Below are positions 39,899-51,747 of a stretch of 64,000 nucleotides of DNA, in pieces. The notes beneath the pieces are model-generated. The model had not been told where the DNA came from. It saw only the letters and a list, made by a program, of their open reading frames with translations, and did not search any database. Location: assembly GCA_011947345.1 (NCBI GenBank), contig JAAVTG010000670.1, forward strand, positions 186,001-250,000, written 5' to 3'. Source of the DNA: Phytophthora quininea. Taxonomy: Eukaryota > Oomycota > Peronosporomycetes > Peronosporales > Peronosporaceae. Both the position numbers and the translations under genes were made by a program. How positions within the stretch are numbered: the stretch's first letter is position 1; every line of letters starts with the position of its first letter.

Positions 39899-42011
39899 AT
39901 GGAAGAGATGGCCACCTCAATGGCCGATCATCTACGTGCGCAAGAGTACTCGCGGATCCGCCGCACAGCAACGACTGTGTTGACCGAGCCCCTGTTTCGG
40001 ACGAAGCAGCAGCGATACTGGCCGAGGCCTACGAGCGAGATGACACGCCGCCAGAAGAGTACCTGGCGGTAGTGACGCAACAGCGTGCGTTCACTCCTGC
40101 AGCAACCAGCCATGCTGTAGTCATCAGCACTGGTTCGTACTGCTCTAACACTGCAGTGCCGGTCATACTGAAGGCCTTCCTGCAGGACCACGGCAATGCG
40201 GTGGTCAAAGAGGTGCTCTCGCACCATGGCGTCGCGATGCTGGAGAAGATCCCATCGGGTGGAGTCCTAGTTCATGTCCGCACGGCAGAGGATGCGTCGA
40301 GGCTGGCTGGACAGGACGTAAATCTGCTTGGCAGGAAATTCAAGATCAAGCGACAGTCACTGCTGATGAACAAGTTTTTATGGATGTTTCTGGCATTCAC
40401 TCGACGAAGGAAGCTAATGCGTTGTTTTTGGCACTGTGTGCCATGGGAGCGCGTCCACTGTTTTTGACCCCTCGAGATGTGAACATGGAAGCTCAAGTTA
40501 CGACACCAACGTGGCGTTACTACTTTGGATCGATTGATCCACCCCAGTGCCTTATGGTACATCGCTACGTCGCCCATCAACTTGTATACGGGCGAAACTT
40601 CTACGTAGCAAGAGGCAAACACTCGATGGAGCCACCAACCAGAGCTACGACGTACCGTCAGTCTCGATACGCTGTGGTGCTACCATTTGGCAACGAACGA
40701 ATTCAACCTGCTGGAAACGGCAAGCCCAGGAAGGAAAAAGAACCCGGTATCCCTGCAACCAGCACTGCCCTCATTACGGCGCAAGTAAACTCTGCTGCTG
40801 GTGCACCTGATGCGGCGTGCGCGTCAGCGGAATTTGACTATGAACTAGGTGATGAACTCATGTCTTCTGATCCCAACCATAGCCAAGCAATCCTGTCGCA
40901 GGAACCGCAGGAACCTAATCCGTCTAACGCACTCCCAGGCACTGTTAGTGCTGATGAACCTTCAAGTTCAAACTGGACTACCCATGGAGACTCCAACTTC
41001 GACATTGATATGTCAAAACAACTTGAAACTGGTTTCAAGCGTGCGGAGCCTTCCTTCGCCCATGAAAATCCTTTTACTGCCCTCGAAACGCCGGATTGTG
41101 GCTTTGAGCTGATACAACCCCAGACAAGTCAAGGAGCGCCCACTGGAGTACTGATAATACCGCAATTGAAGCGTATGAACCGAGGTAAAACGGCGAGGCC
41201 TGCTCCAACGAAGAAACGAGCCACTGAGCACGACCAAAGTGCACCAGACGATGACATCACTTTAGAAGAAGCCTTGCTCCTGTCGGAACAAGAAGCCCAA
41301 CTCATGACGCAAAATGATCGTGTTGCGAACAATGCGCAGCACCACCAAACAACTCAAACGTTGTTAAGTGGGTCCAAGAATATGGACCAAGTTGTTAAGT
41401 CTGTGTGCACATTTCCATTGGCATGGACTAAGACATTCTTGGAGGACATCATCGCAGGAGGACAACAAATATTGGAATTAGCAGATATTCACGTGTGGAA
41501 TCGCGTTTTGGCAGCCGAGGATATGGACGACGACGATATCAGAACATTCCATGATCGTATAACCAGCCTCAACTTGCCCATGGGTAACTCCCGTGACCAG
41601 TACACGTCGTACCTAAAGGCTGTGTTTGACCACCTCCCGACGAAGGACCAACACGCGTGGAATATGCTACGCTGGCTCAGTATATTTGAGCTGCTTGCGC
41701 TTAGTATGTGCCCATCAATTTTTACTCAGCAGAGTTGGCTGCAATACCTCGTGGAAGATGCGGATGCTGGTCTGCCACACACAGAAGTGAAACTTCTATC
41801 AGATTGGTCGCTGTTGCAACTGCTGAGGTCTGTGCTAGGAAAGATGGTACTGACCGCAATTGCCACAGCTGCTCCTGGTAGTGCGCTGTTGAAAGGCCTT
41901 GTGGCCCTCCGTGAGAGTACGCTATCTCAGCACGATCTCCCCGTTCTATCTACTACCTTGCTGACTTCGTCATCGCCCGTGGCCTCAATGGAGGTGGATA
42001 CATCCAATTAG
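39899..42011 (+). pseudogene. LINE A ORF1, frameshifted
   Basis: The ATG at 39899 begins MEEMATSMADHLRAQEYSR. Further frames give an RNA-binding-like segment (GGVLVHVRTAEDASRLAGQD, NLLGRKFKIKRQS) and, after a one-base shift near 40380, MDVSGIHSTKEANALFLAL followed by 543 open codons to 42011. The long C-terminal part is acidic and not recognised. It stops 13 bp before ORF2, the usual two-ORF LINE layout. Two or more frame breaks. Confidence 0.7.
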
Positions 42012-44908
42012 GACACTGTGCGAAATGGATGTCGGTCAATCATGTAAGATACTGTCGTGGAATGTGCGTGGAGTCAAAGGCGGGGTTACCCGTTGATTTC
42101 AGCGCACCTCAAATATTTTTGCTTTTCATGCATCCAAGAAACTCGATTTAAAGATGAACAGCATGCTCACAGGTTTATGTATTTGGTTCGGCAAAGTTTT
42201 GGAGGTTGTGTATTTTTTCTGACAAGAACGGATTATGTCGACAAACAACATATCCGAGAAGTGGGGTGTTGCAACAATTATTCATGGATCGTGTCCAGCT
42301 CTTGGAAATGCAGAGGTGGTGTCGCAGGCTACAGTTCCAAATCGTTACCTCTTGGTACGTCTCGAGTGGGGAAGCAAAATATGCTACATCCATAATATCT
42401 ATGCTCCCAATGATGCTACAGAGCGTGTTAAGCTTTTGAAAAGCTGCCCGTGGAGTTTGAAGAAAACGCCGTTCATATTGTTTGTGGAGACTTCAATTTA
42501 GCATTGAATCCTGAGCTAGATGCCATGGCTTCAAACCCAAGGCCAGATCCGAGTCGGAGGGCGCTACAGTTGTGGTTGGCAGAGATTGACGCCATCGATG
42601 TGTGGCGGCTGCACTACCCAAACGCGAAAGTGTACTCCGGACCGAGGCCAAGAAAGAACCGAATTGATTATGCATTTTTATCCGATAATTTACAGTCTGA
42701 ATGCTACCATAACTCGGGCTACTCTGCATGGGAACTGGGAGGTGATCATCTAGCCCACCACGTCGAGCTAACGTCGTGGCATCATCCAACTGGGACTGGA
42801 TTTTGGCGATTACCAGATTGGCTACTTCAAATCCCACAACTTCAAACAGACATCGTGAATGAAGCAAAAGACTTACTACCTGTTCTTCAAGCTTCTCACA
42901 ACCCAGGAATAGTGTGGAAGTCTTGGAAAAGAAGATAAAACTGTACCTAAAACGCTGTCAGCGAAGTTTACGGTCCACACGCAATGCTGACATCAAGCTT
43001 GCCCGGGAACAACTGGAAGAATGTGCTGCTGTGGTGGCGAAGGAAGGTTCCAATGAACAAGATGAAATCGATTATTACTTTGCGAAACAAAGGTATCAAG
43101 ACGCCCGCAAAGATTGGGCGAGCTTTGGAGCTAATCACGGGTTTGAGCAAACAGTCACTGCTGCAGAAAAAGTACCAAGTTTTTCTTCAGGCCTCCTCGA
43201 TACGAACTACGCAATACCCCATTTCGATCTATTCGAAAAGCAGACGGAACGCTATCTACTGACCCAGTCGATATTTGCCATGGATTTAACGAGCACTGGG
43301 CCAGAATTTTTGGTGACCCTCGAGTACAGACTGAAGCCAATGATAGTAGCATTGATGTGGAGTCTCAAAACATACTCCTCGATACAATTGATAGGCGACT
43401 AAACTCTGAGGTAGCCGATGAACTTGATGAAGATCTAACTGCTGAAGAATTTGCGAAGGCTATCAAGAAGTTGAAGTCGCACTCGGCCCCCGGGCCAGAT
43501 GGATTTACAAGTGATTTTTTCGTCTCGATCCAGATTTATTTGGTGCAATTCTCTTGGAAGTTTTCCGATACCAAGCAGAACGCGGGATTCTGTTGCCCCA
43601 CCAACGGTACTCGTCGGTGGCACTGCTCTTTAAAAAGGGAACGATCGGATCCTGGAAACTTTCGCCCCATAACATTAATGCCTGTAGAAGTCAAGATTTT
43701 GTCGCGAGTACTTGTAAATCGCCTCCGCCCGTTGATGACAAAGCTGGTACATCCTGATCAAAAGGTTTTATACCAGGGCGGCGAATAGATCAGCAAGTAA
43801 TGTTAGTTCGCGATCTCCAGTATTTGATGACATCTCAAAACCACAAAGGACTAGCAACATTTTTGGATTTTGCTAAAGCCTACGACAGAGTGAATCGCCA
43901 ATATCTTTTCCGTGTACTTGAACGCCAAGGTTTTGGAGCGCGCTTCCTGTCATGGATCAAGCTGATGTACACAGAATCTGAGTGCTCGCTCATGATAAAT
44001 GGATGGGCTCAAGACTCCTTGACACCTGGTCGAGGAGTTAAGCAGGGTGATCCATTATCCCCGTATCTATTCGCTCTCTCCCTGGAACCGCTCGGCAATC
44101 TCTTACGAGCACATCGGAACCTAGGAGTTCGCGTAGATCAAGATTTATGCATACCAGTAGCCTTCTTCGCTGATGACACAGTGTTATTCGCAAAAGGAAA
44201 ACGTCAGCTAAAAGAACAACTCCAACTTGTGGAGACGTATTGCGCAGGCTCTGGGGCCCAACTGAACCAAGCTAAAAGCGTGATAATGAGTCTTAACAAC
44301 AGGTACTCAGCACCGACCATTGAACCACTACGCACTCTGGTACGCGGTGAAACAACGCGTTATCTCGGTATTCCATTCGGCAATTTTGATATCTCCACAG
44401 TGCTTGCGAATCAACTGGACAAAAAGTTGATAACACGGTTGAAGCTTTGGCAAGGTAGAGCAAGAACCCTGCTTGGGCGAAGACTGATTGCACAAGCAGA
44501 GATTTTATCACTACTCTGGTATTTTACAGCCACCGTGACGATTCCAACTCGGTTTATAAATCGCTGGCAAGGAATTGTTAATCGATATGTACTGTACAAC
44601 CGAGTGAGCGTTGGGAAAGCAGGAATAAGTATTGTTAAGAAAGGATTAGCTGCACGACCACGGGAAACGGATGGTATTGGGGTTCCTGTCGTGAAGATGA
44701 TTATCCAGCGTCAGCACTTCCAACTTCTGCAGAAAATTGTAGCTACGATTAGCGCTGCTACTCCTAGAGATGATGATGTATGGTATCGTCCACTGTTGGC
44801 AATGCTCCAACGACGATATGGCAAATTTGCGCGACCTGCTTCGGGTGATTTTCTGCTCCAAGAACCTCCGAAGCCAGCAGGATGGAGGACTACAATGCTC
44901 CCCTTGTG

Positions 44909-44916
44909 GTGGCGGC
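44909..44916. repeat. hAT target-site duplication, left
   Basis: GTGGCGGC, 8 bp, repeated at 46890-46897. The left LINE A copy near 16871 has the site once. Confidence 0.95.
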
Positions 44917-46889
44917 CAGGGTTGTGAAAAATAAGATTGTTATTTAGTTGAGCCCGAAGAATCGAGTCAATCAATAATTTGTTTATTGCAACTTTTTTCA
45001 ATCGCGGCGCTGTCTAGTGTTGCGCACTTCCTGCCGGATCGCAGTTGCTACAAGCTGTGGATCCCAGTGATCCCTGTTGTACTCTAGAAAAAGCAGTGTC
45101 TCTAGCGTTGTTGGATGCATAGCTCGGCGATGCATGCTGAAGACAAGACTGGCTCGAGAAAACAACCTCTCGACTTCATTTGAAGTAGACGGGATCCAAC
45201 CAAGCCGAATGTAACGTGAGCGAGGAGGCTTTCGGCTGTCCCTGAGCACGCGTTCTGCAAATGGGAGATCTTCGTCTTCATCTTCGTCATCGTTTCTGCC
45301 CGTGTCTTCAAGCCGCTTTAGCGCTTCACACTCTTCCGCAGTCAGGGTCGACTCCTTACCGGATAGAACCTTGACGATGCCGCTTTCAAAGTGTGGAGCT
45401 TTAACGACGTTGGCTGCCCGTGGACTCAGGTACTTCGAAGTTGATATGAACTCCTTTATTGTCGCATCAAATAGACGACGAACATCTAACAAAGTCGCTT
45501 CAGGCTTCCCAACGCCGCTTGCTTGTAGCCTCTTGTTCACGCTCTCTAGTTTCTGGAGTGATTCAAGTATAGATTCCAGCTCGGCTTCTTCACGCGGCGT
45601 TAGCAAAACGTCAAGAAGGGTTCTGTCGGAATGGTCGATCCATTCAGCAATATCCAGGTAACGGTCCAGCATTGCGTGAGTGCTGCTCCATCGTGTCACA
45701 GTGTTGGTAATCGGCATCAACGCGCCGACATCACGTAAAGCGTGGCGATGTTTTACAGTGTTGAGTTTTGTCATTAAGCGGTGCACCTTGTTGATAAGGT
45801 TTGCATCCGGCTCAAGAAGCCACTCGACGGCTAGCTGCAGGCGGTGGCTAGCACACCCGATCATTGGGACGCTTGTCCGATTTGAAAGACTCCCGTTGAC
45901 GGACGCATGATCACATACGTAGAACTGTAGGTGTTCGAGCTGAAGCCGATAGACATCCATGGCGTAGTCGAGAAGCTCTATGAACGAGTCTGTGTTCATA
46001 GCGCTTTCGTCGACAAACGGGGAGAACACGAGTAGGAACTTTTCACCGATGTTGCCGTCGCTTAGCGACGGTGTCACGGCGATGACAGCGGCGTAATGGG
46101 TACCTGCCTCCGTCCAGGCGTCTATCAGAAAGCCAAAGGCTTGCCAGCAAGGCGACGACGGATTCGTGCTTGCACGGCGAGCTCAACAGCTTCGAGGTCG
46201 CTCTTCAGCTGCACCCTGCTGATGGGGCGTAGCGACGAATACTTGCGCGCTCGCTTCTTTTCACGAAAGCTCAGCTCGTGGTGTTCCATCACCACCCAGT
46301 CGAGCCAGTGGTAACGATTCATGATTGCTTCGTCGACGGTGACACGAACGAAGGCATCGAGCGTGTTGGGGCGGCGTGCCAGCACAAAGTACTCGTCCAA
46401 GTACATGCCGCGGTGGGCGCGTTCCAAATGATCCAACACCGACGTGTAGCCGCCGTTGCGTGGCTTGGCTCGGCTGCCAGGACACAGACGACAATGATAG
46501 CGGTTGTCACGGTCTTCGAAGAGCACCTCACATAGTTGATGAGGCGTCGGGAGAGCAGCGTTGGGGGTTTCCATGACGTAGAGAGCAGGAATTGAGGGGA
46601 GAAGCTGGGTGGTGTTGGGGTTTCGCAGAGAATAGCAAAGTGAGAGAGCATACCGTAGCCTCACAGGACTGTCTCTGTGGAACCGTTAGGTCGACAGGGA
46701 AAGCAACCCACCGCTTGCGCATTATCGATGCGTTGAGAGTTTCTGACCTCGCAAGACCAAGAGAATCGCAAGGTGAACGCCGCGCTGGAGTGGAAGATTA
46801 TTTGCACCTGATTGGGACCTCGCTCAATCAATAATTTCGTGTGTTTTATTTGAGTTATTTGAAAGTGCAATTGTTTTTTCACAACCCTG
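44917..46889 (-). mobile_element. hAT DNA transposon, 1,973 bp
   Basis: Perfect 15-bp terminal inverted repeats CAGGGTTGTGAAAAA, an 8-bp target duplication, and a minus-strand hAT transposase in two frames. Inserted in LINE A ORF2. The left LINE A copy is the empty site, so insertion is later than the duplication. Confidence 0.95.
44998..46664 (-). pseudogene. hAT transposase, one frameshift
   Basis: The N-terminal part (to 46125) has a BED-type zinc finger, YHCRLCPG and LDHLERAH, for terminal-repeat binding. At KPLAF the frame stops, and the catalytic domain continues one base over (LIDAWTEAGTHYAAVIAV, first Asp; VCDHASVNGSL, second Asp). The C-terminal dimerisation region contains STSNEVERLFSRASLVFS with the catalytic Glu, followed by TLETLLFLEYNRDHW. 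The 359-codon catalytic frame ends at 44998. About 550 residues in all. A single missing base near 46125 is the only lesion seen. Confidence 0.92.
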
Positions 46890-48203
46890 GTGGCGGCATG
46901 TTTTGAAGGAGTGGAACCGTATTCAATGGCCAAGTCGAACGTCTTTACACCAAAGTAGAACCAGTACGTTGCAGTTCGTGCTATCTAGCCCGATATGGTG
47001 GAGCAAGGTACCAGCGTTTCACTTTTTGTACGCTCGCGGAGCCACCAGATTCTCGAAGCCTCTTGGCGCAGGATCCATAAAATTTCGCAATTTATGCCGC
47101 GCACTTGCAGAACACCAATTTTGGTGTTTTGCAGACTTCCTGGATGGTAATCGCTGTTGGCCGTCGTCCACTACTTTTTTACTAAACTATGTTCAGCGCT
47201 TCATCCTACCCGTGGATCCCAAATTGTTCTGCACGATATATTTCGGCTTTATCATCAGTTGACGCAAGTTTTTATCGTGTTCTGCCGGATCCTGAAGCTG
47301 GGGGTATTCGAGTTGTGGCAATTTCAAACACACCACCAGTATTTGGAGTGAAAGTTAATGGACTGGTTCCAACTGAGCCAAAGGCGCGCTTCTTCCCATA
47401 CTTGCGACTTCAAGATTGGACAAAACTCCTTCAAAAGTACCAGATATGGATCGTCATCCGATGGAAGATTTAGGGTGCCCTAGACAACGCGTTCATCAAA
47501 CATTGTCGAGCTTCCTATCACTTCGTGGGGTTCTCCTACCTGTGGTCCATGACATAATGCTGCGCCTGTACTTTGGTGATTTGACTGTGGGCTCGCGGCT
47601 TTACTTTCTAAGATCACTGGACCCAAGCATTCAACAATGTGTTCGTCCTACGTGTCAAGCTATCGAAACGGTTGAGCACTGCCTTTATACGTGCCCAGCC
47701 TTGAAAGAAATGTGGCGCCAAGTGTGGGCTCCGTGGTCATCAGTCTTCCGACCATCTCTAAGCTGGCGGCTGTTGCTTTTCCAAAGCTACAAGATATCCG
47801 CACAAGGTGGAGAGAGAAGCAAAAGAATTGCTGCTTCTTTGGAAAGTGCAAACTGCTATTGTTTTCCACGCCACATGGAGATTGCGAAACGACATTCATT
47901 TCCGTGAGACGGAGGCAGAAATGCCTAACGTTGCTAATCTGCAAAGTTCCTTTAAGATGCACTACCAATTCATTTACCAGCATGCGACGGATCTTCATTG
48001 CGATTCCTCAGCGATTGCAGAACTAGTCGGGCAATTGGGGTTTGATCCTCCGAAGGACATTCTTCTAGAACGGCCGCAAGGTATTTGGATCCCGCGAGTT
48101 TAGCTGAATTCTGCGAATGGATTCTTGATTAGATAGATTGTCTAAGTTACACCTTCCAGACGAGAGAATCCGCTAACTAGTTAATCAAATCATTTCAACT
48201 CAA

Positions 48204-49091
48204 CTCGTGTACTGCTGTCGTATGATAATGTTGCTGTCCCCGATGACGTGCAGCGGGAACCATCTGTGTTGATGACAGGCCTTCAATCCTTGCAGTAAAC
48301 CCATATTTTCGGCCACGTTGTTAGTTGTCCTTGGTGAAGCATACGACATGCTGATCGCCCAGCATAACTCCACAGTCTCGCCTGCATCAGTCGGCATTCG
48401 CACGACTACAGCACCGCTTCCGCCTGGGCCCGGGTTACCTCTTGAGCCACCGTCGAAGAAGAGTAGGAATCGTGTTGGGCTGGCACTGCCCCACGTTCCT
48501 GGTACTGCAGTTGTTGTTCGCAGTGCATAGGTCAACGCCTTTGTGGCCCTCTCCGTCGTCTTACCTTGCGGTCCTCCTTGGTGGTGGAGGTGCACGGTGG
48601 CGTAGCCATGTCGAAGTCTGGACGTCAGTGTGTTCGTGTGGTATGCCTTCGTCGTGTTATTGAGGGGATCAAAGTGGGCTACCCTCCACCTCCATACCGA
48701 GTGAAAGTAGAGAGCGACTCCGATTCGCCAACAACTTTCGGTCAGCATCGTTATTCCTGTTGTGAGTTTGTTCTTGTCCATCAGTGATAAGTGTGGGAAC
48801 ATGTCCGCAGCCACTTCATGCACACCTCCAGGAACATGTGGTAGCACGAGCCCGAAAAATGCCCCCTCGGCCTTAGTGAGTCTCAGCCCAGCAGCACGCC
48901 ACTGGCGAAGGAATATGCTGCGCAGATGCTCCGCTGCAGGGCAGTTCCAGAACACATGAAGCAAATCGACGTGACTTTGCCTAGTGCAACTCGCATGCGG
49001 GCATCCTGTCTGGTCTTGAGTGGGGTCAAACAAGGAGAAGGCGTGGAGCTTCAGGCGGTGTAGAAGCTGCTCCCCATGGTCCAAGTCCAAC
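48204..49091 (-). mobile_element. LINE B RNase H fragment, inverted copy
   Basis: Minus-strand copy of 14679-15566, with the same RNase H motifs and the same junctions: LINE A at 48203/48204 and LINE C at 49091/49092. The downstream part of LINE B (as at 18988-19415) is absent here, because the other side of LINE A is full-length LINE A. Confidence 0.9.
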
Positions 49092-49916
49092 AATACCACC
49101 GCAATATAGTCGTAACATCAAATCATGAACCACTGGAAGTACCAGTCCTCGCAGTGCTAGTATTTTTGACAGCGTTTGGTGAACACGTCGCCGTGGGCAT
49201 CCCAAATCCTCAAGTGGATGGTGCTCCAGCGCGGTCGCTTGTTCAAGCAGCTTACCCCAGTCCTTTTTCCGTAGCTTTGGAAAGAATCGTACGCTTGGCG
49301 TAGTAATATTGGCACTACTCACAGATAATCCGTGAATCGGAGGTGTGTTTGTTGCATTTGCCGCTTGGATCTCTCCTGGATGAGATTGAGTTGAAATGAA
49401 ATGATTTGATTAATTAGTTAGCGGGTTCTCTCGTCTGGAAGGTAAACTCTCCTGGATGAGGTTGAGGTAGAATTCTTGACATGCCTTCTCTCAACTGTCT
49501 GTAGAGACGAAAAATATCCGTAAAAACAACATCAGATCCAAGTATCGGGTGAAGTGTTCAACATATCTGGCGAAGACCGCGGCCGATGAATGATTTTCAT
49601 CCAGAAAACCGGTAAAACAGTCCAACTTTTCCACCCCAAGTGCGCCATATTGGACTGTACAACGTGAATTTCACCTTTCAGTCTGCTGATTTGTAGCGAC
49701 GATCGTTGTGGCCAATTTATTCTGTCCCAATCGCGCAGAGTTCGAAGCCACGACAGTGGCATCATTGTTGCTTTCCAACCCGCTGGTCGAGGTGGGTCTT
49801 GAAACAGAAAGTCACTGGATCGTGGCCTAGCAAACTCAACATAGCGGAGTCGGGTTATACGCATCATTGGTCGACACCACACGCTATCATCGCTGTCTGA
49901 GTTGGAATTGGTGGTC
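49092..49916 (-). mobile_element. LINE C fragment with 56-bp LINE A tail inside
   Basis: Minus-strand zinc region to post-RT region (RPRSSDFLFQDPPRPAGW, LRDWDRINWPQRSSLQ). The 56-bp LINE A tail is at 49391-49446 with the same target duplication as at 26852. It ends at GGTGGTC as in two other copies. Confidence 0.88.
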
Positions 49917-49960
49917 ACACAGGTCGGCCATTCGATGATTGACGAAAGAGCACATTGTTG

Positions 49961-50208
49961 TTGATTCAGATGCTTACCTTGTTTCCTGGTTGTTCTTATG
50001 GTTGGGGGTATTTGCTATTCTGAAATCTGATCTGTTGAATGATGATTGAATCTGAATGGGATATTTCAATGTGAAGTTAATGGTTTCCTTTCTTCTGGAT
50101 GTTTTCTGTAGGCCCTCGGCCCGGCAGCCCCTCGCAGGGACTCGAACCCCAACGGGAGGGATGAACTTCGTGAGTTGTATACACAACCCACTGGACCACC
50201 AGGAGGCC
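49961..50208 (-). mobile_element. tRNA-derived SINE, copy b
   Basis: Full SINE with box A and box B, flanked by ACGAAAGAGCACAT on both sides (49942 and 50212), the target duplication of the original insertion. Confidence 0.88.
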
Positions 50209-50604
50209 CTATAACGAAAGAGCACATCATGTTGTGCACATGGTGTGCACTTCTTATGTTATTGAACTGCCGAGTCGATGAGCAGTGTGGTTCGGTAAAA
50301 GGCTTTCATGAAAAATTTGTTTGGCTGGACATTTGCAGTAAATCTCAGAAAATGCATATCCATGCCGTTGCGAGAAGGAATACTTCGAAGTACTTCTGTT
50401 GGTGTCGTGATCTGCAGCCTCCGGAAAAGAAGCAAGAGATTTCACACATCAAGGTTCAAGTCGCTCGTGGCGATTACCAATTCGGCATCTGCTGTAAACG
50501 TACCAGGAAGAGGCACGAGGGAGTTAACTGTAAGCTCTCTGTCGAGACTCGCCACTTCCAAATCGACCGAGTCGCAGTCACCTTCTTCTTTCTCCTCTTC
50601 AGTT
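50209..50604. other. Upstream region of bZIP-C right
   Basis: 50213-50346 recurs at 55563-55698. From 50347 on it is the inverted copy of DNA upstream of bZIP-C left. An open frame runs into bZIP-C from 50308, but the family N-terminus places the start at 50605. A pyrimidine-rich tract (CCTTCTTCTTTCTCCTCTTC) sits just before the ATG. Confidence 0.6.
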
Positions 50605-51552
50605 ATGATGCACGGTAGCGCACTTTATCCGCCGAACACCCAGTGGCTGAGTGACGAAGTTATCGGCACGGTGATAGCGCGCTCCGTTCCTGTTTACGGC
50701 AGAGCTCACCCCAACTACGACAATTCGATTGACTTGGAGCAATTGGCGGACCAAAACTACGCGTCGGGGGAAAACGTACAAGCCTCCTTGATGACGACAA
50801 TCAAGCCAAACGAACCGTCGACGACTTCGACGAGCTCCCTCGAACTTCATCGACAACGCCACCGCGAGTGCGTCGCGCGATACCGACAGCGGATCCGTGA
50901 CAAGGAGAAAGACAAGACCAAGGAGCTTCAGGCGCTGAAAGCGGAGCTGTACAGGCTCACTCAGCAACGACAGCGTCTGTCGCCCGTCGTATCGATGAAG
51001 ACAAGCACCTGGCAACACGCGGTGGAGTACTTTCGGCTCTTTCAATACGGGTTTAAGGACAGCTCCGACAGCTCCCAGGCCCAAGTTACATTTCTGCAGG
51101 AAACGATGGCGTCCGATGTCATCTTCGGCGGCCTCAAGGCGGTGCTGGCGTTCTGGAAATTCATGCCAGCCTGCTACCAAGACTTTCAGGTCCAGCTCAT
51201 GTCCCTAGAGAAAGGTGTCGCCGACGCAGTGGTCGCTACCTCCGTCGTACAGGTCACCATTTCCGAGACGACATTGCGCCAAGCATTCCCGCACCTGCTG
51301 AACGATGCAAACGGGAGCAGGATTGCAGCCAGGCTCCTGGGGCAGCAAGTAGAGATGCGAGGGTCTCTGCATTTGAACTGGGACTTCTCGATCGGACGCG
51401 TAGCCAGACTGCAGTACCATTCAGACATGATAACGCCTCTGCTGCGCATACTCGGCAATGTGGGAGATGTGTCCATTGTGTTCGGCAACGCGCGTGTGAC
51501 GGCAGAAGGGAAGCTGGCAGATGACGCGCTTTGCCAATTTCTTAGCGCTTAG
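50605..51552 (+). CDS. bZIP-C right copy: intact bZIP protein, 315 aa
   Basis: Starts MMHGSALYPPNTQWLSDEVIG. Basic region HRQRHRECVARYRQRIRDK: Arg94 is the invariant Arg and His86 holds the Asn position. The left copy has Arg where this copy has Cys89. Heptads at Lys104, Leu111, Leu118 and Leu125. The C-terminal domain begins WQHAVEYFRLFQYGFKDSS and ends LLRILGNVGDVSIVFGNARV. Full open frame, 195 bp upstream of bZIP-B on the same strand. Predicted nuclear regulator. Confidence 0.9.
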   Translation: MMHGSALYPPNTQWLSDEVIGTVIARSVPVYGRAHPNYDNSIDLEQLADQNYASGENVQASLMTTIKPNEPSTTSTSSLELHRQRHRECVARYRQRIRDKEKDKTKELQALKAELYRLTQQRQRLSPVVSMKTSTWQHAVEYFRLFQYGFKDSSDSSQAQVTFLQETMASDVIFGGLKAVLAFWKFMPACYQDFQVQLMSLEKGVADAVVATSVVQVTISETTLRQAFPHLLNDANGSRIAARLLGQQVEMRGSLHLNWDFSIGRVARLQYHSDMITPLLRILGNVGDVSIVFGNARVTAEGKLADDALCQFLSA

Positions 51553-51747
51553 TATTCGCTTGAAAATTATTCACTCCACAACAACCCCTGGAATGCACAG
51601 TCATTGTGTAAGCCAGATGCAGGTCTTGATTCGTGAGCAATGCTGGGCGGATTCAGCAAAGCAAGCTCGCCATAATCCAAGAGTTCGTCACCGCTTCGAA
51701 ATTTTGGTATCTCCTTACTGTTGAATCCACCACCATCCAGACAAGAG

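Larger units (their letters stand above)
42025..48103 (+). pseudogene. LINE A ORF2: endonuclease, reverse transcriptase, zinc region
   Basis: The ATG at 42025 begins MDVGQSCKILSWNVRGVKGG. The APE-type endonuclease follows in three frames: QETRFKDEQ, YAPNDATERV, CGDFNLALNPELDAM and NRIDYAFLSDNL. Then SAPGPDGFTSDFF and the RT core FLDFAKAYDRVNRQYLFRV, GVKQGDPLSPYLFAL, AFFADDTVLFAKG. A hAT element splits it at 44916. Downstream are CVRPTCQAIETVEHCLYTC and the C-terminus IWIPRV at 48103. Many single-base shifts, most at different sites from the left copy. Confidence 0.92.
39850..48203 (+). mobile_element. LINE A, near full-length copy carrying a hAT insertion
   Basis: ORF1, ORF2 and 3' tail of the LINE also found truncated at 15567-18970. 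The 5' boundary is uncertain, close to 39850-39898. The 3' end at 48203 joins LINE B at exactly the same base as in the left copy, yet no matching 17-bp duplication lies at its 5' side. About 6.3 kb without the hAT. Confidence 0.88.

Noticed and set aside
50110..50208. tRNA gene on the minus strand
   Set aside because: Box A and box B are good, but the stretch is repeated four times with the same 150-bp AT-rich tail and target duplications, and no proper anticodon arm or acceptor pairing was seen. It is a tRNA-derived SINE.
50308..50604. N-terminal extension of bZIP-C right from 50308
   Set aside because: The frame is open, but the conserved family N-terminus begins at 50605 and the upstream codons resemble no paralogue.
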